Source: a virus
IMG/VR virus record: IMGVR_UViG_3300048037_000562
Coordinates: 1 to 29,314 of that record
DNA: 29,314 nucleotides
Direction: 5' to 3' (one strand)
The stretch's first letter is position 1; each line of letters begins with the position of its first letter. The position numbers and the translations under genes were made by a program. The notes below the pieces were generated by a model that was given only the letters and a program-made list of their open reading frames with translations, did no database searches and was not told where the DNA came from. Shown piece by piece: positions 9,461 to 16,541 of the stretch.

Positions 9461-10489
9461 ATGCCACAACCATTAAAAGTTAATGCTGGTAATAATTTGC
9501 AAACCATGTCTGTTGCTGAGACAGACTATATGGTTTATCGTATGGGTACCACTTTTGCTTCTACAGATACTAATACAGGATCTGTACAAGTTAACCCGTC
9601 GGATACAACCGGTTTAACTCTTATTGGAACATTCACTGATACAACAAGACAAAATGCTGTTGGTACGCACCCTGTTGGAACAAGTGTAAACAGTACAACG
9701 TATAATTTTTATCAAGATAGGACAGCGTACGCTGAAGGTTCTTTAGAAGTTCCACTTGAATATAATGCTAGTTCCGGAAATATAGAACAACAGTCTACTG
9801 CAACTATCAATTCTACTTGGATAGATAGAGCACAAGATACAATTGTTGCTATGGGTTCAAATGCTGTAGGTTGTTATGTATTACAGCCTACTGCACCGAG
9901 TGGTGGTACTTGGACGGCAAAAGGTACGATAACAAATTCTTTAATTGACGGTACGACTAATAACACATATCTTTGGAGAAAAACTGCAGCTGCATCAGCT
10001 CCAACTGATATAAAACCAGTAAAATATACTAGCGGTGATATTCAAGTATTCACCGATGCAGAAATAAATGCATGGCACGGCAGGCTTCGTAATCAAATAA
10101 AAGACGGTATAGGTCAGTATCAATTATCTGCTTCAGCTCCAACGTCCGGTGGTACTTGGGCCGCGGCTGGAAGTGCTTTTGTTGATACAAGAAAACAAGT
10201 AGGGAATGTAACTTACGTTGGTACCAGTTCTGCTAACTTTACAGGAACTTATACCGGAAATTTTACAGGAAACTATACTGGAAGCTACGCTGGAACTTAT
10301 ACGAGATTTTTTTCTGGAGTAGCACACGGAAATTATACCGGCACTTATTCCGGTACATATGCTGGTACTTATAGCAATACCTTTTCCGGTACATATGCTG
10401 CATTTTATACTGGGTTTTATCAAGGATTAACTGTATTATCGTCAGACGAAACTGTGTCTAGTATGACTCTATGGGTGAGGACTGCATAA
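9461..10489 (+). CDS. Structural protein with C-terminal tetrapeptide (NYTG-type) repeat
   Basis: The 342-residue protein starts MPQPLKVNAGNNLQTMSVAE and contains a beta-rich body with two related 'APTSGGTW' modules (around residues 145-155 and 225-235: PTAPSGGTWTAKGT and APTSGGTWAAAGSAFVDTR). From about residue 258 to 323 comes a run of four-residue units of the form x-[F/Y]-[T/S/A]-G, for example FTGTYTGNFTGNYTGSYAGT, ending in a short aromatic tail before LTLWVRTA-like sequence. Proteins with this layout are frequent in T4-like marine phage virion gene clusters and are usually called structural proteins. The repeat probably forms a regular beta or helix-like rod. No enzyme motif is visible. 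Its ATG has AAAGGT upstream, and a near-consensus late promoter box follows at its stop. Confidence 0.6.
   Translation: MPQPLKVNAGNNLQTMSVAETDYMVYRMGTTFASTDTNTGSVQVNPSDTTGLTLIGTFTDTTRQNAVGTHPVGTSVNSTTYNFYQDRTAYAEGSLEVPLEYNASSGNIEQQSTATINSTWIDRAQDTIVAMGSNAVGCYVLQPTAPSGGTWTAKGTITNSLIDGTTNNTYLWRKTAAASAPTDIKPVKYTSGDIQVFTDAEINAWHGRLRNQIKDGIGQYQLSASAPTSGGTWAAAGSAFVDTRKQVGNVTYVGTSSANFTGTYTGNFTGNYTGSYAGTYTRFFSGVAHGNYTGTYSGTYAGTYSNTFSGTYAAFYTGFYQGLTVLSSDETVSSMTLWVRTA
10233..10429 (+). repeat. Coding tandem repeat, period 12 bases (NYTG/TYSG units)
   Basis: About sixteen consecutive, partly degenerate 12-base units of the form 'aactatactgga' encode x-Y/F-T/S/A-G. The unit is broken once around TRFFSGVAHG. 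It lies wholly in frame within the C-terminal third of the protein at 9461-10489. The same low-complexity stretch makes an artefact open frame on the other strand. Confidence 0.8.
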
Positions 10490-10492
10490 ATA
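10485..10492 (+). promoter_or_regulatory. Probable late promoter box CATAAATA
   Basis: This matches the T4 late consensus TATAAATA at seven of eight positions. It overlaps the stop codon of the NYTG-repeat gene (TAA 10487-10489) and lies 21 bases upstream of the ATG at 10514, close to the spacing of the perfect boxes at 1526 and 17385. It could drive the charged protein gene and the start of the enzyme cassette. The first-base mismatch makes it less certain. Confidence 0.4.
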
Positions 10493-10513
10493 ATTTACAC
10501 GTGAGGAAATATA

Positions 10514-10948
10514 ATGGATTATACACATTTACCAAGAACAATTAAAGAACCTTATTGGTCTAATGAAAAAAAAGATCAAGTTATTTGCCAATTTCACTAT
10601 GAAAGTGGACCTATGGTTATTGCAGCTGTTTCAGATGCTGAAAAAGGTAACCCTGATTGGAAAGAAATCATGGAAACTTTTGCATTAGAAGAAATAGATA
10701 AAAATACTGAAAAAATAATTGATGAACATAAAAGAAAAAGTGATGTTACTAAAGAAGAAAATAAAGATAAAAAAGAAAAACAATCTAGTGATGTATTATT
10801 TAATTCTAAATTAGAAGCTTTCGAAATTGATATTATAAAAAATTCTAAAAATAGAAAATTAAAATCTAGAATTAGAAAAGCAAAAAATTTGACAGAAGTT
10901 ATAGCATTTTCTTCTGCGCTCATTTCAAAAGAAATAGATAATGAATAA
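10514..10948 (+). CDS. Conserved charged phage protein of unknown function
   Basis: The 144-residue protein has two parts. Residues 1-60 are a compact N-terminal domain with MVIAAVSDAEKGNPDWKEIM, a 'GNPDW' motif seen in small proteins near virion genes of T4-like marine phages. Residues 60-144 are very rich in Lys, Glu and Asp with long helix-forming stretches (DEHKRKSDVTKEENKDKKEK, LKSRIRKAKNLTEVIAFSSA). There is no membrane segment or catalytic motif. A strong GAGGAAA ribosome site precedes the ATG, and the 3' end overlaps the first glycosyltransferase gene by 8 bases, so it and the cassette are likely to be translated together. It could be a structural accessory or chaperone; no function is assigned. 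Confidence 0.6.
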   Translation: MDYTHLPRTIKEPYWSNEKKDQVICQFHYESGPMVIAAVSDAEKGNPDWKEIMETFALEEIDKNTEKIIDEHKRKSDVTKEENKDKKEKQSSDVLFNSKLEAFEIDIIKNSKNRKLKSRIRKAKNLTEVIAFSSALISKEIDNE

Positions 10949-11627
10949 TGGATTTCTTTATGTTGCAAGTTTAAATAAAAGATATTTAACTGCCGCAAAA
11001 TATTCTGCAAGTAGTTTAAGAGATTATTGGCCTGATGCTAATATTACTTTATTTACTCACTCTGAGTGGGTAAAAGAATCAGATAATATATTATTTAATA
11101 ATATTATAACTGAAAATGTACCCTATCACAAAAGAGCTAAACTATGGGCTTTAAATAAAACTTCATATAATCTTACTTGTTATATGGACGTAGACACTTG
11201 GGTTGAACATAATGATATAAAAGATATTTTCAAGCAACATAAAAAATCTTCAGATATTACTATAACTAGAGCACGTTCATATGCAGCTGCTATTAATTCT
11301 AAATTTAATGGCAATGAATTAGAAGATCATTGTGGTTTATTCATCTATAATAATAAAAGGCAAACATTAAATTTTATGAATCAATGGTGGAAATTATATT
11401 TAAAACAAGAAAGTAAAGAATGGAAATGGGACACATCACTATATCCTGAATATTTAAGACCATGGGATATGTGGACATATTGGTGGTTACAAAATATGAC
11501 TGAACATAAAATAAAAAGATCATATTTTTCAAAACCAGATGCTCGATGGAATTTTGTACATATCTATAAAGAAGAAGAACTTATGAAAACAGAACCAGTA
11601 ATTTTACATAGGCCAATACCGCGATGA
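10941..11627 (+). CDS. GT-A-like glycosyltransferase
   Basis: The 228-residue protein opens with FLYVASLNKRYLTAAKYSAS, a nucleotide-sugar binding strand-turn typical of small GT-A glycosyltransferases. The central CYMDVDTWVEHND contains a DxD motif (Asp83-Val-Asp85), used to bind the metal and sugar nucleotide. Further on, NELEDHCGLFIYNNK and LRPWDMWTYWWLQNM lie where the acceptor pocket is in GT8-like enzymes. There is no signal peptide or membrane helix, so it should be cytoplasmic. It starts inside the previous gene with no clear ribosome site and ends in a four-base ATGA overlap with the oxygenase-like gene. Donor and acceptor cannot be read from the sequence. It is not an obvious paralogue of the two other glycosyltransferase-like genes in the cassette, though all have DxD near residue 85. 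Confidence 0.65.
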   Translation: MNNGFLYVASLNKRYLTAAKYSASSLRDYWPDANITLFTHSEWVKESDNILFNNIITENVPYHKRAKLWALNKTSYNLTCYMDVDTWVEHNDIKDIFKQHKKSSDITITRARSYAAAINSKFNGNELEDHCGLFIYNNKRQTLNFMNQWWKLYLKQESKEWKWDTSLYPEYLRPWDMWTYWWLQNMTEHKIKRSYFSKPDARWNFVHIYKEEELMKTEPVILHRPIPR

Positions 11628-12238
11628 AAGAAATACAAATAAAAAATGAAGAATTAATTGAATTATTAGAAAATATTAAAAATTGGTTTGATTTAAAAAA
11701 TAAAGATGATGTAAAACTTAACGGTAAAGTTGATAAAGATGAGTATTATACATCAGAAGAATATTTTAAAAATATAAATCAAGAAAAACATATAGGTTAT
11801 CCTGAAGTTACTCTTGGTATGGATTTAAACAATGTAGATTCAACGCCATTAGATTGGAGAGAAGAAATAAGAAATTTTGATAATAAAATGAAATCTATAT
11901 TATCTTCTCCGAATTGTGCTGTAAAGATGTATTATCCTAAAGGTGGTTATATGAGTTGGCACAATAATCATAATGCATCAGGATTTAATATTTTGTTATC
12001 ACACACCGAAAATGGCAATGGTTTTTTTAGATATAAAGATCCTCAAACAAAAGAAACTATTACAATGAATGATGAACCTGGATGGACTGCAAAGGTTGGA
12101 TATTTTGGAAGCAATAAAGAAAAAGATAAAATATTTTGGCACTGTGCTCGAGCATATGAAGATAGATTAACATTAGGTTTTGTTATACCAAATCAAAACA
12201 TGTGGGAAATGATGTGCGATGATATTCAAGACCAATAG
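11624..12238 (+). CDS. 2OG-Fe(II) oxygenase-like protein
   Basis: The 204-residue protein has the layout of the small phage 2-oxoglutarate/iron oxygenases (prolyl 4-hydroxylase-like fold). The first metal site region is YPKGGYMSWHNNHNASGFNI (His113, Asn115), followed by FFRYKDPQTKETITM on the beta sheet. The second site is FWHCARAYEDRLTLGFVI (His173, Arg181), the Arg being the probable 2-oxoglutarate carboxylate anchor. The classical HxD triad would need Asp two residues after His113, but Asn stands there (His-Asn-Asn-His), so the metal set may be variant or the protein may bind iron differently. It shares a four-base overlap with the glycosyltransferase upstream and ends in a 13-base convergent overlap with the minus-strand gene. 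Substrate unknown; a cassette product or a virion protein is possible. Confidence 0.6.
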   Translation: MKEIQIKNEELIELLENIKNWFDLKNKDDVKLNGKVDKDEYYTSEEYFKNINQEKHIGYPEVTLGMDLNNVDSTPLDWREEIRNFDNKMKSILSSPNCAVKMYYPKGGYMSWHNNHNASGFNILLSHTENGNGFFRYKDPQTKETITMNDEPGWTAKVGYFGSNKEKDKIFWHCARAYEDRLTLGFVIPNQNMWEMMCDDIQDQ

Positions 12239-12972
12239 TGCTCAAATCCTTCATATAACCAATCATACTTTGGTCCATTAAATAGACATATAGTTCTATC
12301 TTTTATATGGTGTAAGTATATAGTATCATAATCTAATTTTTCATCTCCTGTTTCTTTTATTTTATTTCTAGTTAATTCAGCAGTAGAAATATCATTTTCT
12401 GTTTCACCAAATATTCTTGAGTAGATAATACCTTTAGGAAAAAAATCTATTTTCATTTTTTCGTGAAAAATAAAACGATCTATACCTTTATATTGAACCA
12501 TAAAATAATCCGGATCTTTTTGAAAATGATTCCATATATCTACGCAATTATTAGATTTCCATAATAATACACTTGAGTTTGCGTACATATCCCATCTGTC
12601 TTTTTCTCTTTTATGAGAACCATCGCTCATTAAATTGCCTTTCCAATATGCTCTAACCATCATTAAATCATCAGATAAATAGTTAAACAAATGATCGATA
12701 TTATTTTGTATTATTACATCGTGATCAAAATATAAACATGGACCAGGAGGCACAAAATCTTTTTGAAACATTGCTAATTTATTCCAATAAATTTCTAAAT
12801 AATTATCTGGTATTGGAATAATATTAATATTGTTATTTAAACCAGACGCGTTTTCTGTATAGCAATAAAATTTAAAAGGAATAGATATACTACGAGAAAC
12901 CATTTTATATAACCGGTTTGTAATATCGGAATTATATTTGGCACCCCATTTAACGCATATTACATTAACCAT
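12226..12972 (-). CDS. Glycosyltransferase-like protein, minus strand, paralogue of the one at 16538
   Basis: This is the only convincing minus-strand gene here. The 248-residue product has an N-terminal region with VKWGAKYNSDITNRLYKMVS, then FKFYCYTENASGL (residues 33-45) and a DxD motif in CLYFDHDVII (Asp83-His-Asp85), all typical of GT-A glycosyltransferases. It aligns along its N-terminal half with the gene at 16538-17278, which has KVGTKYSHEYVNK, FNFYCYTEDASKL and CLLLDIDWIVI at the same spacing. Its 3' end overlaps the oxygenase-like gene, and its start is only 12 bases from the start of the divergent methyltransferase-like gene, leaving little room for promoters. No TATTTATA (reverse late box) is seen upstream within about 150 bases. 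Its reversed orientation suggests a separate origin from its neighbours or inversion of the block. Confidence 0.65.
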   Translation of the reverse strand: MVNVICVKWGAKYNSDITNRLYKMVSRSISIPFKFYCYTENASGLNNNINIIPIPDNYLEIYWNKLAMFQKDFVPPGPCLYFDHDVIIQNNIDHLFNYLSDDLMMVRAYWKGNLMSDGSHKREKDRWDMYANSSVLLWKSNNCVDIWNHFQKDPDYFMVQYKGIDRFIFHEKMKIDFFPKGIIYSRIFGETENDISTAELTRNKIKETGDEKLDYDTIYLHHIKDRTICLFNGPKYDWLYEGFEHYWS

Positions 12973-12984
12973 GAAGATATATAT

Positions 12985-13584
12985 ATGAAATTTTATATAG
13001 ATGATATAACAAAAAAAGTATTAAAAAAATTTCCTCATAGAGTAGAAGATATTGTTAATTCATTTGATCATAATAAAATTCACGCTAAAAATGAATTAGT
13101 TAGTAGAATTAAAAATTTACAAAGTAGAGGTAATTTACGTAATCCAATACCAAGAATAAGTATTGTTGGTGGTTGGTATGGAAACATATTAATTTCATTA
13201 TTAGATGAATATAAAATAAATTATGAAAAAATAGATTTTTATGAAATAGATGAAGAAGCTATTAAGATAGCTAAAAATCATTTTTTGTTTGATATAGATA
13301 ATATAAATTTTAAACTACAAGATGCAACAAAAATAGAATTTTCTGGTAATAGACATTTAATTATAAACACTTCAGCTGAACATATGAATTCATTAAATAT
13401 AAAAAGTGGAATTTTAGCAGTTCAATCTAATGATTATACATCAGTAGATGATCATACTAATTGTGTTAATAATGTACAAGAATTAATTGATCAGTATAAA
13501 TTTAAATTAAATAAAATTTGGTATAAACTTACTACGGAATATGACAATAAGTATAATAGATTTACGGTTATAGGTAGAATATAA
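12985..13584 (+). CDS. SAM-dependent methyltransferase-like protein
   Basis: The 199-residue protein has a Rossmann-type methyltransferase core. PRISIVGGWYGNILISLLDE (residues 56-75) is the SAM-binding motif I with a Gly-rich loop; DFYEIDEEAIKIAKNHF (84-100) contains the acidic residue that would hold the ribose hydroxyls; LQDATKIEF (111-119) fits the next strand and loop; HLIINTSAEHM (124-134) is in the place of motif IV. The first 50 residues are helical and the C-terminal half is short, so it is smaller than most class I enzymes, and the substrate is not visible. Its ATG is preceded by GAAG, in the 12-base gap to the divergent minus-strand gene, and one base separates its stop from the radical SAM gene. 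It may methylate a cassette intermediate. It is possibly SAM-binding but not an active methyltransferase. Confidence 0.55.
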   Translation: MKFYIDDITKKVLKKFPHRVEDIVNSFDHNKIHAKNELVSRIKNLQSRGNLRNPIPRISIVGGWYGNILISLLDEYKINYEKIDFYEIDEEAIKIAKNHFLFDIDNINFKLQDATKIEFSGNRHLIINTSAEHMNSLNIKSGILAVQSNDYTSVDDHTNCVNNVQELIDQYKFKLNKIWYKLTTEYDNKYNRFTVIGRI

Positions 13585-13585
13585 T

Positions 13586-14563
13586 ATGTATTATTCTGAT
13601 ATAGAAAACCTTCATGTTGAATTAACAAACAGATGTAATGCTGGTTGCCCATCATGTGTTAGAACTGGAGATTTTCCTGGGTTTGTATCTGAAACTATTT
13701 TTAATAGCGGAATTCACGATTTATCGCTAAATGATATGAAAAATATATGTGAACAATTACCAAAACTTAAATGGATCCATATGTGTGGCAATCTTGGTGA
13801 TCCAGCTGTTTCCCCAGAATTTAAAGAAATAGTACATTATCTAAATTCAAAAAATATTTATTGTACTATATCAACAAATGGTGCACCAAGAAAACCAGAA
13901 TATTGGAAAGAAATAGCATTAAAAGGTGTTAGCGTTTCATTTCACATAGATGGTGATGAAGATACGAATCACTTGTATCGTATTGGAACAAACTATTATA
14001 AAATTATTGATAATGCAAAAGCATTTATTAAAGCTGGTGGTCATGCTCGATGGGTTTTTATACCTTTTAAACACAATGAACACGTCATAGAAAAATGTAA
14101 AAATTTAGCTAAACATTTAGGTTTTAAAGAATTTAACGTAAAAAAATCTTATAGAGTGACTAACTTAAGCCCAAAGGCAAAAATAAAAATAGAATTACCT
14201 AAAAATGAAAATTTAATAAATTTTGGAGCTACTAATAATAAAGGAGATAAATGTATTAGTTGTAAAGTAAGTAATAATAATGAAATTTATTTTTCATGTA
14301 ATGGTGAAATTTATCCTTGTTGTTGGTGGGCTGGATATTTTTGGAGTAAAAAATTTTCGAATAAAGAAAATAAATTTTCGTATTTATTAGATTTTGAAAA
14401 TAATTTTAAAAAAAGAGATATCAAAGATATTGTAAATGACTATATTAAAAAAACAGATGTTTATAAATTAGTATGGGATCTTAAAAAATTTAGTGTATGT
14501 AATAAAAAATGTGGTAATGATAAACACAAAGATAGATATGTTGAAAGCAGAAAAAAATTATGA
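13586..14563 (+). CDS. Radical SAM protein with C-terminal SPASM-like cysteines
   Basis: The N-terminus has a CX3CX2C cluster (Cys17, Cys21, Cys24 in TNRCNAGCPSC), which ligates the SAM-cleaving 4Fe-4S cluster. This is followed by MCGNLGDPAVSPEFKEIVHY (66-85), which fills the role of the GGEP motif, and by ISTNGAPRK (95-103) and SFHIDGDEDT (118-127) on the barrel strands. After the barrel, cysteines at 223, 226, 238, 245, 246, 305 and 309 form a SPASM-like region that could hold a second cluster (CISC, CNGEIYPCCW, CNKKC). In characterised families SPASM radical SAM enzymes act on peptides or small molecules, for example in RiPP maturation. The product here is unknown. One base separates it from the methyltransferase-like gene; its 3' end overlaps the PP-loop gene by four bases, and its 5' end shows no strong ribosome site. 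Confidence 0.85.
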   Translation: MYYSDIENLHVELTNRCNAGCPSCVRTGDFPGFVSETIFNSGIHDLSLNDMKNICEQLPKLKWIHMCGNLGDPAVSPEFKEIVHYLNSKNIYCTISTNGAPRKPEYWKEIALKGVSVSFHIDGDEDTNHLYRIGTNYYKIIDNAKAFIKAGGHARWVFIPFKHNEHVIEKCKNLAKHLGFKEFNVKKSYRVTNLSPKAKIKIELPKNENLINFGATNNKGDKCISCKVSNNNEIYFSCNGEIYPCCWWAGYFWSKKFSNKENKFSYLLDFENNFKKRDIKDIVNDYIKKTDVYKLVWDLKKFSVCNKKCGNDKHKDRYVESRKKL

Positions 14564-15303
14564 TAAAATTTGAAGTAGATAACCAATCAATAGAAATTGA
14601 TGTTGAAAAATTACAAAAATATAAAAAAATTGGAATTGCATTTTCTAGTGGAACTGATTCAAGTTTAATATTTTGTTTATTAGCTAAGTATGTACCAAAC
14701 ATAGAAATCATACCATGGTATGGAATAGAATTTCATCAATTACCCGGTTTAGATTTTGTTAAAGACGCACATAAAAAAATAGTTAATAATTACCCTAATG
14801 CTAATATAGCACCAATGCGATATTTTGGTATAGATAAAAAAGATCCTATTTGGATAAAAAAATTTGAAAATTCAAAAAACAATGATTTTCTTGTCAGTAA
14901 AAACATAAAAAATTATATAGTTGATGAAGCACATAATGAATATCTTAGAACTGGCATTACAAATCTTAATGTTTTTGGTACGTTATCAGCACCACCAAAA
15001 TCAGAATGTATTAAATATAATTTTATTAAATATGTCCAACCATATCGTTTTAATCCAAATGGTGATATATGGAGTATAACTAACACAAAAATATGGCAAC
15101 CTCTTAAATTTGTAAATAAAAAATTTGTTGCTGGAATGTTTAAAAAAGAAGGTCTTATGGATTGGTTATATTCCCATTTAAATTCATGTGCAAGTAGAGA
15201 TCCAGTAAAAACTAAAAATTTTACATACCCCTGTAAAACCGATTGTTATCAATGTCATGAAAGATATTGGGGTTTTGGAACATATGATGGATCAACAAAA
15301 TGA
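14560..15303 (+). CDS. QueC/N-type PP-loop ATP pyrophosphatase-like protein
   Basis: The 247-residue protein carries a PP-loop near the N-terminus (FSSGTDSSLIF, residues 28-38; usually SGGxDS), which binds ATP and adenylates a substrate. The C-terminal third has cysteines at 210, 225, 229 and 232 in NSCASRD and PCKTDCYQCHERYWGF. The spacing resembles the zinc site of QueC (CxxCxxC with a following arginine and GF), which converts 7-carboxy-7-deazaguanine to preQ0. The rest of that pathway (FolE, QueD, QueE) is not in the window, so a role in queuosine or 7-deazaguanine DNA modification is not supported; a carboxylate-activating amide, thio or nitrile reaction on another substrate is possible. 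It overlaps the genes before and after by four bases each (ATGA), so it should be co-produced with the two radical SAM proteins. Confidence 0.7.
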   Translation: MIKFEVDNQSIEIDVEKLQKYKKIGIAFSSGTDSSLIFCLLAKYVPNIEIIPWYGIEFHQLPGLDFVKDAHKKIVNNYPNANIAPMRYFGIDKKDPIWIKKFENSKNNDFLVSKNIKNYIVDEAHNEYLRTGITNLNVFGTLSAPPKSECIKYNFIKYVQPYRFNPNGDIWSITNTKIWQPLKFVNKKFVAGMFKKEGLMDWLYSHLNSCASRDPVKTKNFTYPCKTDCYQCHERYWGFGTYDGSTK

Positions 15304-16541
15304 AAAATTTTCCAAAAAATTTCTGTCCCCAACCATTTACATATATTTATCCTAATCATCATGGTGCATGGAAACCTTGTTGTAAATGTCAGAATTATCC
15401 TCAGAAAAAAATATCATTTGATGAATGGTGGTATGAAGATAAAGAGTTAAAAGATTTAAGAAATACTTTATTGTCTGATACTCCTTATGATGAATGGAAT
15501 GAAAATTTACAAAATGTTTGTGAACGATGTTTTGGTCCAGAAAGCAGAGGTGTAAAGTCTTATAGACAACATTCAGTAGATTCATGGTCACACCCAAGTG
15601 TAAAAGATAATTTATTAGATATGATAAATTCTTTTAAAGAAACAGGAAAGTTAGTAGCAAATCAACGAACATTTATAGTTAAAGTAAGAGGTTTTGGTAA
15701 TGAATGTAACTTAAAATGTTATATGTGTGTTCCTCATAATTCAACAGCTAGAAATACTGAATTACTTAAAGCAAATGAAGATAGTGTTAAGATTTTCTAC
15801 CCTAAAGGTCATCAAAGATTAATTAAAAATAAAACTATACCATTAGACAATGAGTATGAAAAACAACAAATGTATGATGTTATAGAAAAAATGAGTCCAT
15901 ATATAGCTCAGTTTAATTTTTCTGGTGGAGAGCCAGTAATGATAAAAGAATACTATGAGTTAATGGATAAAATTATTGAAACAGGACAAAATCAAAACGT
16001 CCGAATTCATATGAATAGCAATCTTACTAGACTTAATTTGGGTAATAAACACTTAGAAGAATACATTCCAAAATTTAAAATGTTTTTTATACAAGCGTCA
16101 ATTGATGATATATATGAAAGAGATGAATGGTCTCGTTATCCCTCAAAATTTGAAAAAGTTATGGAGAATTACAAGTATCTTCAAAATAATAAAAAAATAC
16201 AAATTATTGTGCACCCAACTTGGTCTCTACTAAATGTGGCAAATGCTGAAAATATATTAAATTTTTTTCTAGCTAATAGTATGAGAATAAATGATAATAT
16301 AAATTTTGTATCTAATCCATCAGTTTTACATATAAAAAATTATCCACACAAAGACTTTTTTATAGAAAAATATAAAAATTCTAAATTTAAAATGGTGAGA
16401 GAATTATCTCTTGAATTGCAAGCAGAATTTAATCAAGCAGAGTTTTTAAAAGCAATTAACTATATTAAAGATTTAGATAGAATTAGAAAAACAAAAAGTT
16501 GGGAAGTATATCCTGAATTAAGTGAATTTTTAAAACCATGA
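15300..16541 (+). CDS. Radical SAM protein with N-terminal cysteine clusters (twitch/SPASM-like)
   Basis: The 413-residue protein reverses the usual order: an auxiliary cysteine-rich region comes first (Cys9; Cys27, Cys28, Cys30 in KPCCKCQ; Cys74 and Cys77 in NVCERCF), and the radical SAM core follows. The core cluster is CX3CX2C at Cys136, Cys140, Cys143 (ECNLKCYMC), the SAM-binding motif is FSGGEPVMI (207-215), and RIHMNSNLTR and FIQASIDD are the later barrel strands. The 'FCPQPFTYIYPNHHGAWKPC' start resembles the beginning of a SPASM domain, so the protein may hold one or more extra Fe-S clusters. Such proteins are seen in marine phage accessory regions; the reaction is unknown. ATGA overlaps of four bases link it to the PP-loop gene and the glycosyltransferase gene. 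Confidence 0.8.
   Translation: MKNFPKNFCPQPFTYIYPNHHGAWKPCCKCQNYPQKKISFDEWWYEDKELKDLRNTLLSDTPYDEWNENLQNVCERCFGPESRGVKSYRQHSVDSWSHPSVKDNLLDMINSFKETGKLVANQRTFIVKVRGFGNECNLKCYMCVPHNSTARNTELLKANEDSVKIFYPKGHQRLIKNKTIPLDNEYEKQQMYDVIEKMSPYIAQFNFSGGEPVMIKEYYELMDKIIETGQNQNVRIHMNSNLTRLNLGNKHLEEYIPKFKMFFIQASIDDIYERDEWSRYPSKFEKVMENYKYLQNNKKIQIIVHPTWSLLNVANAENILNFFLANSMRINDNINFVSNPSVLHIKNYPHKDFFIEKYKNSKFKMVRELSLELQAEFNQAEFLKAINYIKDLDRIRKTKSWEVYPELSEFLKP

Noticed and set aside
10133-10423. Minus-strand open frame of 96 codons with Cys/Ser/Ile-rich product
   Set aside because: It is the mirror image of the 12-base coding repeat on the + strand; composition and position show it is a shadow.
10597-11010. Minus-strand open frame of 137 codons
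   Set aside because: Lies opposite the Lys/Glu-rich + strand gene, whose codon use leaves few stops on the reverse; product is a low-complexity Ser/Leu/Phe string with no start signal.
14560-15303. 7-deazaguanine DNA modification (dpd-like or queuosine) cluster
   Set aside because: Only a QueC-like protein is present; no FolE, QueD, QueE or transglycosylase is visible in the window.
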